64,000 nt of DNA from Bog-159 sp963738345 (GTDB taxonomy: Bacteria; Acidobacteriota; Terriglobia; Bryobacterales; Bryobacteraceae). Within the stretch, counting starts at the first letter, position 1, and every line of letters starts with the position of its first letter. Both the position numbers and the translations under genes were made by a program. The DNA lies in the NCBI GenBank assembly GCA_963738345.1, contig CAVTWI010000002.1, positions 5,518,001-5,582,000 on the forward strand, written 5' to 3'. This document shows positions 8,052 to 15,867 of the stretch, one piece after another. Below the pieces are notes generated by a model. That model did no database searches and was not told the DNA's origin. It saw only the letters and a program-made list of their open reading frames with translations.

Positions 8052-8890
8052 ATTTGCCGCCGCAACGCTTGTACGGTGAAATCGTCGTCCTTCATGGGTA
8101 CGTTGTAGCGCACGTTTTCCAGCTTCAGGATGGTGCGGCTCTTGCGGCCGAGGTCGGTCATTTCGAGGAGGCGGGCGGTCCAGATGCCTTGGATGTTCTG
8201 GATGTCTTTCTCGACCAGCCGGCGGACGAGTTTATCCTTCACGTAGTTCTCATATTGCACGGGGACGTAGTTGTCTTTGCGGATCCAGACGCGCGAGGAA
8301 GTATATTGCGAACTCTTGCCCTGCTTGGGTTTCGTCTCGATGCGCCAGCAGGGGGCGCCGTCGATGGACTCGTCGCCTTGCATGGTGAAATCGAACTGAT
8401 TGACGTCGCGTTCTTCGAGGTCTTCGAAGCTGAAATCGGTACCGAAGAAGCGGGTGGAGCGGTCCTGCTGGGCGATGCGACGGTCGCGGCCGATGGCGGG
8501 GGTCCACATCCACTGGTCGGAGGAACGCTCGGGATGGTTGACCACCAGGAGTGCCACACCTTTCACTTCGGCGGGTTCGGTGAAGCGGATGATGGCTTTG
8601 CTGGCGCCGTAGGAGCCGAGGCGGTCGGACTCCCAGCGTTTTTTCGAGACTTTGTTATTGGCGGAGATGACTTCGAGGGAGCCGTCGTACCGCTGGGAAT
8701 CGGCGCGGCCGCGGCGTTGGGATTCTTCCACTATTTGGCGCGCGTCCTGGGATCGGGCGAGGCTTGGGGCGAGGATAAGTAAGGCCAGGACTGGGAGGCC
8801 TCGCCGTGGATGGTGGTTGGTGGCTGGTGGCTGAGCTGGTGGCTGGTGGTTGGTGGCTGGTGGCTGGTTGTTGTGTTCGGTATTACTCAT
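8048..8890 (-). CDS. Outer membrane lipoprotein-sorting (LolA-fold) protein
   Basis: 280 residues. After an odd Pro/Thr/Asn/His-rich N-region there is a signal peptide core (LPVLALLILAPSLARSQ) and then the usual body of the family annotated as outer membrane lipoprotein-sorting protein: IIRFTEPAEVKGVALLVVNH, WMWTPAIGRDRRI, DFSFEDLEERD and RVWIRKDNYVPVQYE. Such LolA-fold proteins work in the periplasm beside MMPL or FtsX-type exporters and probably carry a lipid or lipoprotein. The ATG at 8888-8890 overlaps the end of the permease gene by 8 bp. No later in-frame start exists before the hydrophobic core, so the repeat-coded residues 9-28 should be translated. Confidence 0.85.
   Translation of the reverse strand: MSNTEHNNQPPATNHQPPAQPPATNHHPRRGLPVLALLILAPSLARSQDARQIVEESQRRGRADSQRYDGSLEVISANNKVSKKRWESDRLGSYGASKAIIRFTEPAEVKGVALLVVNHPERSSDQWMWTPAIGRDRRIAQQDRSTRFFGTDFSFEDLEERDVNQFDFTMQGDESIDGAPCWRIETKPKQGKSSQYTSSRVWIRKDNYVPVQYENYVKDKLVRRLVEKDIQNIQGIWTARLLEMTDLGRKSRTILKLENVRYNVPMKDDDFTVQALRRQM
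8808..8874. repeat. GGTGGYTGG-type imperfect tandem repeat inside a coding N-terminus
   Basis: The plus strand carries repeated units built on GGTGGTTGGTGGCTGGTGGCT. In the minus-strand gene it codes for the QPPATNHQPPAQPPATNHH segment before the signal peptide core. The unit length (about 7 nt, in 14- and 21-nt groupings) is prone to slippage. Confidence 0.8.
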
Positions 8891-11438
8891 ATTCGAGAGC
8901 CTCTACTAGGGAGCTGCGGACGGCGCTTTCGGCGGGGAACAGGGCGGCTCCGAAGGCGGAGCCGAGGATTACGGGTACGAGGATAGTCACGATTCCTATG
9001 GGAAAGGTGTAGTCGAGGGCGATGCCGGCGAAGCTTTGGCGGGACACGGTCAGCATGTAATAGAGGTTGACGGAGCCGGCCGCGATTCCGAGGATCAGGC
9101 CGATGATGCCGACGGCCAGGGCTTCCATCCAGATGGTGTGGCGGATCTGGTTGCGCAATCCGCCGACGGCGCGGAGTACGCCGAGTTCGCGGCGGCGGTC
9201 GGTAATGGAGACGGTCAGGGTGTTGACGATTCCGAGGATGGCTACCAGCACGGCGACGAAGAGTTGCAGGTAAGTCATGCCGAACCACTGGTCGGTCACT
9301 TTCAGGACGAATTTGCGGACGTCGGCGTTCGAAAGTACGAAGAGGCGGCGCTGTCCGGCGAAGCGGTCTAGAATGGCCGCGCGCGCGGGGGGGGCCGGGG
9401 CGCCGGGGGCGAGGTAGACGCGAAAGACGTCCACGGCATCGTCTTTCCAGAGACGGCGGTAGAGTTCGCGTTCGATAAAAATGGTGCCGAGTTGGTTGGA
9501 AAAATCGGTAATGATTCCGGCGATGGGCAGGCGTACGGGTCCGGCGGGCGAGTCGATGGCGAGGGTGTCGCCGAGTTTCAGCTTTTCTAGTTGGGCCAGG
9601 TTGTCGGCGATGATTACGCCTTTCTGTGCGGCGGTATCGCGATACATGCCGTCGAAATCGCCGGCGGTGACGCGGCGGGAACGGGTGCGGCGGCCGATGC
9701 TGGCTGCGTCGATGGCCACCAACATTACCGGCTTGCCGCGGAAGTTGATGCGTACAATGCGGACGGGTTGGACCTCGGCGATGCCGGGGATTTGGCGCAA
9801 CGGGCCGAGCATGCTATCGGGAAAATGATAGGTGCGGGAAGAGAGCGTTTCCGAAGCGGTGACGAAGAAATCGGGATTCATGGTGCCGTCGAGCCAGTCG
9901 GCGATTTCGGCGTAACTGGCGCGGGCCAAGCCGCCCAGGGCGATGACCAGGGCCAATGACAGCATTAAGGCGGCCACGGTGGCGGAGGTGCGGCGGGGCG
10001 ATTGGATCAAGCTGTCGGCGGCCAGCGCGCCTTCGACGGGCCTTATCCACTTAAGCGGCGCGCGCAACGCTTTTGAGAGATACAGCGAGAGCGCCGGCGT
10101 AAGCAGCAGCATGGCAAGGACGGCCAAGAGGTAGCCGGTATAAAACACCAGAGTGGAGTGTCCGAAGATTATGCAGGCCGCGGCGATAGCGACGGCGGCC
10201 AGGGCGGCCGTGCGACGCCTGCTACTTTCGCCGGCGGAGAGCACCTGGTATTGTCCCTTTTGGAGGGCCTTCACGGGATCGACGCGGGCGGCGTTGCGGG
10301 CGGGCAGGAAGGCGGCGATCATACTGGTGATGACGCCGACGGCGGCGGCCACGACGAGTAGCCAGGGGCGCACCAGGACGTGGTCGGCATTGGTCGAAAC
10401 GCCCATCACGCCTTCCATAAACATGTTGGTGCTGGCGGTGAGTCCTTGGGCCATGAGGAGGCCGAAGCCGATGCCGATGGCGGAGCCGAACAGTCCGGCG
10501 ATGGCGCTTTCGCCCAGGAAGAGCGAGCGGATCTGGCCGCGGGTGGCGCCGAGAGCGCGGAGGATGCCGATTTCGGCGCGGCGCTGGGTGACGGCGATGG
10601 CGAACGAATTATAGATGATAAACGTGCCGATGAAGAGGGCGAAGAGGCTGGCGACATTCATGGTCATGGCGTAGACGCCCATGAGGGATTCGAAATGCTG
10701 TCCGCGGCCTGAGGGCGGCTCGACTTCGAAGCCTGGACCCAAGAGGCGGCGCAATGACGCGGCGCCCTGGTCCAGCGCGACGTCATCGCGCAGGCCGATA
10801 TCGATGCGGTCGAAACGGCGGCCGGTGCCAAAGAATTTCTGAGCGGCGTAGATATCCATGATGGCCAAGTTGCCGCCGAAGGCCGAGGTCATGCCGCCGG
10901 AGCGCAAGATGCCGCGGACGGTGAACTGTTTGTCGCCTTCCATGGTCTTCATCGACAGCTTGCTGCCGCTTGAGAGACCGTTGCGCGCGGCGAAATCGCG
11001 CGTGAGGATGAGGGAATCGGGCTGGGCGAGGAACACCAGGGGATCGTCCATCACGTCCTGGTCGCCGCCTTCGAGGTCATAATCGCGCAGGCTGCGGTCG
11101 CCGGTCATGTCGACGGCGAGGATCAAGAGCTTGCCTTGGCCGCGTATGCCGCTGTCGACCACTTGCTCAATGACGGGCGCGGCGGCGCGCACATTGGGAT
11201 CGCTTTGCACGCGCTCCAAGACTTCTTCGGGGAAACCGCTATCGCCCGCGGAAACCTGCAATTGGGTTTTGCCGGCGATGTGTTCGACGGTGCGGTTGAA
11301 GGCTTCGAGCACGCTTTGGTTGGCGGTATACATGCCCACCAGCAGCGCGACGCCGAGCACGATACCGCCGACGGTGAGCACCCAGCGCACCAGATGTTTG
11401 CGTGCGTAAGGCCAACTGATGAGGCGCAGCAGGATCAT
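8883..11438 (-). CDS. FtsX/MacB-type ABC transporter permease
   Basis: 851 residues from the ATG at 11436-11438, which overlaps the ATPase stop as ATGA; an in-frame start further up would add a Pro/Arg-rich tail with no support. Layout: first TM near residues 20-40, a large periplasmic MacB-like domain to about residue 255, three TMs (VASLFALFIGTFIIYNSFAI, a segment near 310-335 and one near 365-390), more TMs around 425-480 and 500-530, a second periplasmic domain, and three TMs at the C-terminus (LQLFVAVLVAILGIVNTLTV...). The duplicated FtsX layout of about 800 residues matches permeases that extract lipids or lipoproteins from the inner membrane rather than pump drugs. Confidence 0.9.
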   Translation of the reverse strand: MILLRLISWPYARKHLVRWVLTVGGIVLGVALLVGMYTANQSVLEAFNRTVEHIAGKTQLQVSAGDSGFPEEVLERVQSDPNVRAAAPVIEQVVDSGIRGQGKLLILAVDMTGDRSLRDYDLEGGDQDVMDDPLVFLAQPDSLILTRDFAARNGLSSGSKLSMKTMEGDKQFTVRGILRSGGMTSAFGGNLAIMDIYAAQKFFGTGRRFDRIDIGLRDDVALDQGAASLRRLLGPGFEVEPPSGRGQHFESLMGVYAMTMNVASLFALFIGTFIIYNSFAIAVTQRRAEIGILRALGATRGQIRSLFLGESAIAGLFGSAIGIGFGLLMAQGLTASTNMFMEGVMGVSTNADHVLVRPWLLVVAAAVGVITSMIAAFLPARNAARVDPVKALQKGQYQVLSAGESSRRRTAALAAVAIAAACIIFGHSTLVFYTGYLLAVLAMLLLTPALSLYLSKALRAPLKWIRPVEGALAADSLIQSPRRTSATVAALMLSLALVIALGGLARASYAEIADWLDGTMNPDFFVTASETLSSRTYHFPDSMLGPLRQIPGIAEVQPVRIVRINFRGKPVMLVAIDAASIGRRTRSRRVTAGDFDGMYRDTAAQKGVIIADNLAQLEKLKLGDTLAIDSPAGPVRLPIAGIITDFSNQLGTIFIERELYRRLWKDDAVDVFRVYLAPGAPAPPARAAILDRFAGQRRLFVLSNADVRKFVLKVTDQWFGMTYLQLFVAVLVAILGIVNTLTVSITDRRRELGVLRAVGGLRNQIRHTIWMEALAVGIIGLILGIAAGSVNLYYMLTVSRQSFAGIALDYTFPIGIVTILVPVILGSAFGAALFPAESAVRSSLVEALEYE

Positions 11439-12109
11439 CGGCGGACGTCTCCGGCGACGCGGCCGTCGCGCAGGGTGACCATGCGGGGGCAACTCTCGGC
11501 CACGCCGGTGTCGTGGGTGACGATGAGGACGGTGGCGCCGAGGCGCTCGTGCAGGTCGCGGATGAGCTTCAGGATTTCGGCGCCGGTATGGCTATCGAGG
11601 TTGCCGGTGGGCTCGTCGGCAAGCAGGACCGGCGGGGCGAAGGCCAGGGCGCGCGCGATGGCTACACGCTGGCGCTCGCCGCCGGAGAGTTCGTCGGGCA
11701 GGTGATCGAGGCGATGGCCGAGTTGTACGAGGTCAAGCAGTTCGCGGGCGCGAGCAGTGGTTTGGTGTTTGGGGAGACCTTTTAAGTGGAGGGGGAGGGC
11801 CACATTTTCCATGCAACTGAGGCTGGGAAGCAGGTTGAAGAATTGAAAAATGAATCCGATTTTGTCGCGGCGGAGGCGGGTGAGATCGTCGTCGGAGAGA
11901 GTGGCGATGTTGTGTCCATCGATGCGGATTTCGCCTGTGGTGGGGCGGTCGAGGCCGCCGATTAAATTCAGGAGCGTGGATTTTCCGGAGCCCGACGGTC
12001 CGACGATGGAGAGCATTTCGCCGCGGTCCACGTGCATGTCGATCTGCTGCAGGGCGGTGACTTGGCGTTTGCCGTCGAAGCTTTTAGAGACCGCGTTGAC
12101 CGATATCAC
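11435..12109 (-). CDS. LolD-like ABC transporter ATPase
   Basis: 224 residues with all ABC motifs: Walker A GPSGSGKSTLLNLIGG, Q-loop FIFQFFNLLP, signature LSGGERQRVAIARAL, Walker B VLLADEPTGNLDSH and H-loop VTHD. The PTGNLD form and length are typical of the LolD/MacB/FtsE group that drives FtsX-type permeases. It is first in the four-gene operon running to 6831 and overlaps the permease gene by 4 bp. The intergenic space to the divergent membrane-protein gene is short (12110-12171) and should hold its promoter. Confidence 0.93.
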   Translation of the reverse strand: MISVNAVSKSFDGKRQVTALQQIDMHVDRGEMLSIVGPSGSGKSTLLNLIGGLDRPTTGEIRIDGHNIATLSDDDLTRLRRDKIGFIFQFFNLLPSLSCMENVALPLHLKGLPKHQTTARARELLDLVQLGHRLDHLPDELSGGERQRVAIARALAFAPPVLLADEPTGNLDSHTGAEILKLIRDLHERLGATVLIVTHDTGVAESCPRMVTLRDGRVAGDVRR

Positions 12110-12171
12110 AGTCCCCTTAGCGTAACAAACGGGTGGCCGCGATACGGCCCGGGATGGCTATACTTGAGTGC

Positions 12172-12645
12172 ATGCCGCTACCCGGTTTTCCCGGAATTGT
12201 GACTGCGCTTGGATTGTTCGTGATCGTGTGGCTGGTGGTGTGGCTGAAGACGAAGCCCACCGCCTGGAATTATTTCGAGCCGGAGGGGGCGGAGGGCGAG
12301 TTTGGGAAGGGACTGCTGCCGGTGTATCTGGACATCACGAAGTTGATACTGGGCATTGCGGCGGGGTCGATTGTGCTGCTGGTGGGGTCGTCGAATCTGG
12401 TGCAGCAGACGGGGGGGCGGTCATTGCGGTCGTTCGCTTCGCCGCTATTCCTGGTGGCGATGAGCATTATTTATGGGGTCCTTTTTATGACTCTGCTGGT
12501 GTTGAATTACGAGCGTCATCGGCATCATCCGGAGTTGAGGACTTATACGCGGTTGAAATATTCGCGGAACCAGTCGTTAGGTTTTGCGGCGTTGTGTTGC
12601 TTCTGCATTGGGTATGCTTGGCTGGTGGTGGACGCGACTAGATAG
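12172..12645 (+). CDS. Small integral membrane protein of unknown function
   Basis: 157 residues from the ATG at 12172 (MPLPGFPGIVTALGLF). Four hydrophobic segments are visible: residues 5-24, 55-77, 88-112 and about 130-150, with short loops; the third is followed by NYERHRHHPELRTYTRLKYS. A TATACT at 12159-12164 ends 7 nt before this ATG and no ribosome site is seen, so the message may be leaderless; alternative starts are 12133 and 12154. It is divergent from the ABC exporter operon. No family recognised. Confidence 0.65.
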   Translation: MPLPGFPGIVTALGLFVIVWLVVWLKTKPTAWNYFEPEGAEGEFGKGLLPVYLDITKLILGIAAGSIVLLVGSSNLVQQTGGRSLRSFASPLFLVAMSIIYGVLFMTLLVLNYERHRHHPELRTYTRLKYSRNQSLGFAALCCFCIGYAWLVVDATR

Positions 12646-12683
12646 GCGCGAGGCAAGCGGGGCGGTTAAGGGTTGTTGATCGG

Positions 12684-12985
12684 CTATTCTCTGCATCTCA
12701 GGATTGCGGCCATGACGCGCGGGCTGCGCCTTCCGTGCATAACGGCAACAACCCACAAGGGCTTTTCATCCCGTGCATAAGCAATCAGGTATTCGCGCAG
12801 CGTGAGGTAAGGTCGGGGCGCCGGTGGCCCTGGCGTGGAAACGTAACCAAAGCCCGAATCGCGCTATGGATCTCCTCCCGGAGACGGCGGGCTGCTTGCG
12901 GATTATCTTCCGCGATGTACTCCCAAATCTCGGTGATATCTTGAGCCGCAAGCGGATGAAGGGCAAAACCTTGCCAGGGAATCAT
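12684..12985 (-). pseudogene. ParE/RelE-type toxin gene with frameshift
   Basis: The N-terminal part (LHPLAAQDITEIWEYIAEDN through LVTFPRQGHRRPDLTSR) is typical ParE. At about 12800 the frame breaks; moving one base restores the expected C-terminus LREYLIAYARDEKPLWVVAV followed by MHGRRSPRVMAAILRCRE, ending at TAG (12684-12686). The start overlaps the end of the antitoxin frame (TAATG). With the antitoxin also short, I read this as a decayed toxin-antitoxin pair, though a single assembly error could also explain the toxin break. Confidence 0.75.
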
Positions 12986-13092
12986 TAAGGAGATGGCTTC
13001 GCGAGCAAGACTTCTTCGCGAAGGGCGCGCCCGGTGTCCGTTGGAAGCTTGTCCAGTTTGGCCTGCACATCGGGCGTGAACTGCACTTCCAT
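12984..13092 (-). pseudogene. Remnant antitoxin of the ParE-type pair
   Basis: From the ATG at 13090-13092 the frame gives MEVQFTPDVQAKLDKLPTDT and then GRALREEVLLAKPSP, only 35 residues. The opening matches small antitoxins that start MEVxFTPExxAxL and are normally about 70-80 residues with a C-terminal toxin-binding part. The middle seems deleted, leaving the last few residues before the toxin start. Confidence 0.6.
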
Positions 13093-13191
13093 GGCTTTGC
13101 TCCGTTCCCTTATCGTAACGCCAAAGGCTGAGGCAAATGCCGGCGGTGAAACACTACGAGATAGCCGCGCACCGTGTGTTATAAATCGGCC

Positions 13192-14460
13192 ATGCCCGCG
13201 ATCGATCGCCGCCGTTTTCTCCAATTCTCCGCGCTGGCCGCTGTTCCTCTGTTTCCGGCGCCTCATGCACGGCTCGCCGCAGCCCTGCGCCGCAAAGTGA
13301 AGATTACCGATGTGAAGTGCATGATTGTGCGGGGCACGTGGGATTGGAACCTGGTGAAGATCGAAACCGATGCCGGGCTGTATGGGATCGGCGAGGCCTA
13401 TTGGGGGCCCGGGGTGAAGGACATCATCGCCAAGATTTTCAAACCGGTGCTGATCGGTGAAGATCCTTTGAACGTGGACAAGTTATACACGAAGATGTTG
13501 ATGCGGAACGCGGGGGCGGGGGCCATCGGCGGGGTTACGGTGGAGGCGGCCAGCGGCGTGGAGATCGCGCTGTGGGACTTGGCGGGGCGCATTTTGGAAA
13601 CGCCCACGGTGAACTTGCTCGGGGGACGGTTCCGCGATAAGGTCCGATTTTATCGCACGACGCAATTGCCTAAGGAGCACGTGGAAGATCCGGCGGCGTG
13701 GCGCGATCTGGTACACCGGACGCGGGCGGAAAAATGGGGTTGGACGGCGTTCAAGTTTCAGGGTGACGGGATTCCGCGGGCGCTCGATCCGGAGTCGACC
13801 GAACCGGGGCATGATGCCTACACGCGGCATTTGAAGGCCAGCGATATCCGGCAGATCGTGCGGATGATGGAGGTGGTGCGCGAGGAGTTAGGGCCGGACG
13901 CGGATTTCGCGGTGGAAGCGCACTGGCGCTATGACACGCGCGATGCGATCGAACTGGCCAAGGCGCTGGAGAAGGTGAAGCCGATGTGGCTGGAGGATCC
14001 GGTACCGCCGGAGAATCCGGAGGCGATGGCTTTTGTTAGGCGCGAGTCTCCGGTGCCAATTTGTACAGGCGAAAACTTGTACACGCGGCAAGGTTTTTTG
14101 AAGCTGATCGAGTTGCAGGGCTGTGACGGGGTGCATATCGATATACCGAAATCCGGCGGGCTGTTGGAATCGAAGCGCATTTCGGATTTGGCGGACAACT
14201 ATTACATTTGGACGGCGGCGCATAATCCGGCGAGCCCGGTGGGGACGATTGCGTCGGCGCACGCGGCGGCATCGATGCGCAATTTCCGGATCCACGAACT
14301 GGCGAATTATGTGGACTGGTGGCCGGACCTGGTGGTGCATGAAGGGCCGATTTGGGAGAGCGGGTATTTGACGATTCAGGATAAGCCGGGGTACGGGATC
14401 GAGTTGAATCCGGATGTGGCGCGGGCGCATTTGGCGCCGGGTGAGACTTGGTGGGGATAA
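13192..14460 (+). CDS. Tat-exported mandelate racemase/muconate lactonizing (enolase superfamily) enzyme
   Basis: 422 residues from the ATG at 13192. The N-terminus MPAIDRRRFLQFSALAAVPL has a twin-arginine motif (RRRFLQF) and hydrophobic core, so the folded enzyme is predicted to leave by Tat. The capping domain follows (VKITDVKCMIVRG) and then the (beta/alpha)7 barrel with KFQGDGIPR, the metal-site region FAVEAHWRYD, WLEDPVPPEN and CTGENLYT carrying the acidic ligands. Sequence style is nearest the sugar-acid dehydratases (galactonate/gluconate type). The substrate cannot be read from sequence. It stands alone, between the decayed TA pair and an intact one. Confidence 0.85.
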   Translation: MPAIDRRRFLQFSALAAVPLFPAPHARLAAALRRKVKITDVKCMIVRGTWDWNLVKIETDAGLYGIGEAYWGPGVKDIIAKIFKPVLIGEDPLNVDKLYTKMLMRNAGAGAIGGVTVEAASGVEIALWDLAGRILETPTVNLLGGRFRDKVRFYRTTQLPKEHVEDPAAWRDLVHRTRAEKWGWTAFKFQGDGIPRALDPESTEPGHDAYTRHLKASDIRQIVRMMEVVREELGPDADFAVEAHWRYDTRDAIELAKALEKVKPMWLEDPVPPENPEAMAFVRRESPVPICTGENLYTRQGFLKLIELQGCDGVHIDIPKSGGLLESKRISDLADNYYIWTAAHNPASPVGTIASAHAAASMRNFRIHELANYVDWWPDLVVHEGPIWESGYLTIQDKPGYGIELNPDVARAHLAPGETWWG

Positions 14461-14485
14461 ATGGCTGGCTGCGAGCTGTACGTCC

Positions 14486-14514
14486 TATATGGATGTACCA
14501 TATAATGGATGTAT
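14486..14514 (+). promoter_or_regulatory. Promoter with overlapping palindromic operator of the RHH-MazF pair
   Basis: TATATGG-ATGTA-CCATATA (14486-14504) is a perfect 7-bp inverted repeat. Its right arm overlaps TATAAT (14501-14506), a consensus -10 box that ends 8 nt before the antitoxin ATG, so bound repressor would block polymerase and the message would be leaderless or nearly so. No -35 match stands out. Autorepression by the ribbon-helix-helix protein is the expected mode for such pairs. Confidence 0.7.
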
Positions 14515-14733
14515 ATGAAGGCTCTCCTGGTTCAGGTCGACGAACAGACGTTAACGGCGCTCAACCGCGTAGCCGCGCCTGGAAAACGCCAGCGTTCGGA
14601 ATTCGTGAGACAAGCAATTCGAAAAGCAATTCGTCAAGCCGAATTCCACGCGATGCGGGAAGCCTACCGCAAACAGCCTGACTCAGCCGCCGACGCCGAT
14701 GACTGGTCCACGGCTGAGGAATATAAACCGTGA
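14515..14733 (+). CDS. Ribbon-helix-helix (CopG/MazE-like) antitoxin
   Basis: 72 residues from ATG 14515 (MKALLVQVDEQTLTALNRVA), preferred over the ATG 6 nt upstream because the usual family start is M-x-x-LL/ILV. The first strand (KALLVQVDE) and two helices (TLTALNRVA, RSEFVRQAIRKAIRQAE) form the RHH DNA-binding fold; the acidic tail (DSAADADDWSTAEEYKP) is the typical toxin-neutralising part. Its TGA overlaps the toxin GTG (GTGA), so the two are translated together. Confidence 0.88.
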   Translation: MKALLVQVDEQTLTALNRVAAPGKRQRSEFVRQAIRKAIRQAEFHAMREAYRKQPDSAADADDWSTAEEYKP

Positions 14734-15077
14734 GACAGTACGAAATCTGGTGGGCAAATTTGCCCGCCCCGGCGGGCCGCCGACCCGTGCTGCTGCTTAG
14801 CCGGAACGATGCTTATCAGTACATGAGCAAGTTTATCGTCGCGGAGATCACGACCTCGATCCGGGCCATTCCGGTGGAAGTCAAACTGGGCCGGCGCGAA
14901 GGGTTGCCCTCCGCCTGCGTCGCGAACCTCGATAATATTCGCACGGTTCCGCGTGAGTGTCTTGATTCTCGCGCGGGCGTTTTAACATCTTTTCGGCATC
15001 GCGAGGTGAAACGCGCGATGGGGTATGCGCTCAGGTGGGACGAGTTGATGGATTTGGACGCGAGCAATCTGAACTAG
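14730..15077 (+). CDS. MazF/PemK-family endoribonuclease toxin
   Basis: 115 residues, GTG start overlapping the antitoxin stop. The family features are present: YEIWWANLPAPAGRRPVLLL (normally G.I....l....G.E...RP.lvl), a central VEVKLGRREGLPSACVANLD and NIRTVPRECL containing the conserved D and R positions, and the C-terminal helix. MazF toxins cut single-stranded mRNA at short sequences. The usual G-x-E-x-x-G(h)RP loop is shortened to PAGRRP, common in this branch. The pair appears intact, in contrast to the ParE pair at 12.7-13.1 kb. Confidence 0.88.
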   Translation: MRQYEIWWANLPAPAGRRPVLLLSRNDAYQYMSKFIVAEITTSIRAIPVEVKLGRREGLPSACVANLDNIRTVPRECLDSRAGVLTSFRHREVKRAMGYALRWDELMDLDASNLN

Positions 15078-15078
15078 A

Positions 15079-15453
15079 TCATTCTTCCAGGTTCTTCTGT
15101 AAGGCGCGGACGAAGGCCGTAAGGGCGGCGCGGTCTGCCTGCTCCCACTTCACTACGACGAAGTATTTGCCCTTGTCGAAGAAGACTGTGTCGGGGGTGG
15201 CGCGAAAGTGCTGGGTCATCTCAAAGGCGGTGCCCGAGACCTTGGCTTCGGACAGGTCGACAGTCAGCTTGCCGGGGCCGGCGTACGCGGCCTGGAATTC
15301 GCGCAGCAGCGCGGGTTTGGCGGGGGGTGTGCTTTGCAAGGAGGTGCGATGCCAGGTACCGGCAACGGGGTCGGGCAGCAGGGTGGCGGCATCGCGCGGA
15401 GGCTTGCCGCAGGCGGCCAGCAGGAGAAATGGAACGATCCAAAATCGGCGCAT
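15079..15453 (-). CDS. Small predicted lipoprotein
   Basis: 124 residues. MRRFWIVPFLLLAACGKPPR gives a clear lipobox (LAAC, Cys at residue 15). The mature part is about 110 residues with alternating polar and hydrophobic segments (VAGTWHRTSLQSTP, LTVDLSEAKVSG, YFVVVKWEQADRAALTAFV). I do not recognise the family; the size and composition suggest a single small alpha+beta domain anchored to the outer membrane. It converges on the MazF gene, ending 1 nt past its stop. Confidence 0.7.
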   Translation of the reverse strand: MRRFWIVPFLLLAACGKPPRDAATLLPDPVAGTWHRTSLQSTPPAKPALLREFQAAYAGPGKLTVDLSEAKVSGTAFEMTQHFRATPDTVFFDKGKYFVVVKWEQADRAALTAFVRALQKNLEE

Positions 15454-15849
15454 GATCTACCTGCGATTGTGTCACAATGCTCGAACAAGCGGGTGCGGTA
15501 AATGAAGTTCTAAATGCGTTTAAACAGTGCGGGCTGACTCATGACCCGGCAACGCTTGTATACCTTCGGTCAATAACCGCGCTTCAGGGTACTGACAGGT
15601 CATCATTGCGGCAACCCAACGCGTCGACCGAGAGACTGGGCGATGACTTTAGCCGTCGGCTGAGAGGTTCGTCCTTGTTACGGAAGTGGCGCGCGACATC
15701 AAGAAATTGAACACATCCCAGGTAGAGGTTCGGGCATAGCCGCAGACCGAGGATAAGTTCTGAATTGGCCTAGGAATCTTGTCGCCGCCTGCACCGGCGC
15801 CGATAAGAAAGGCTGAGGATAGGCCAACACCAAAATTCGCTAGAATCGA
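15454..15849. other. Intergenic stretch with little visible structure
   Basis: About 400 bp with no supported gene; a 77-codon plus-strand frame at 15477-15710 has no ribosome site or motif. A TAGAAT at 15841-15846 may be a -10 box for the TIR gene. Base composition becomes less GC-rich towards the TIR gene, which may mark the left edge of an acquired segment. Confidence 0.4.
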
Positions 15850-15867
15850 TTGGGAGGAGAAACCTCG

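Noticed and set aside
15477..15710. 77-codon plus-strand frame
   Set aside because: No ribosome site, no motif and atypical composition.
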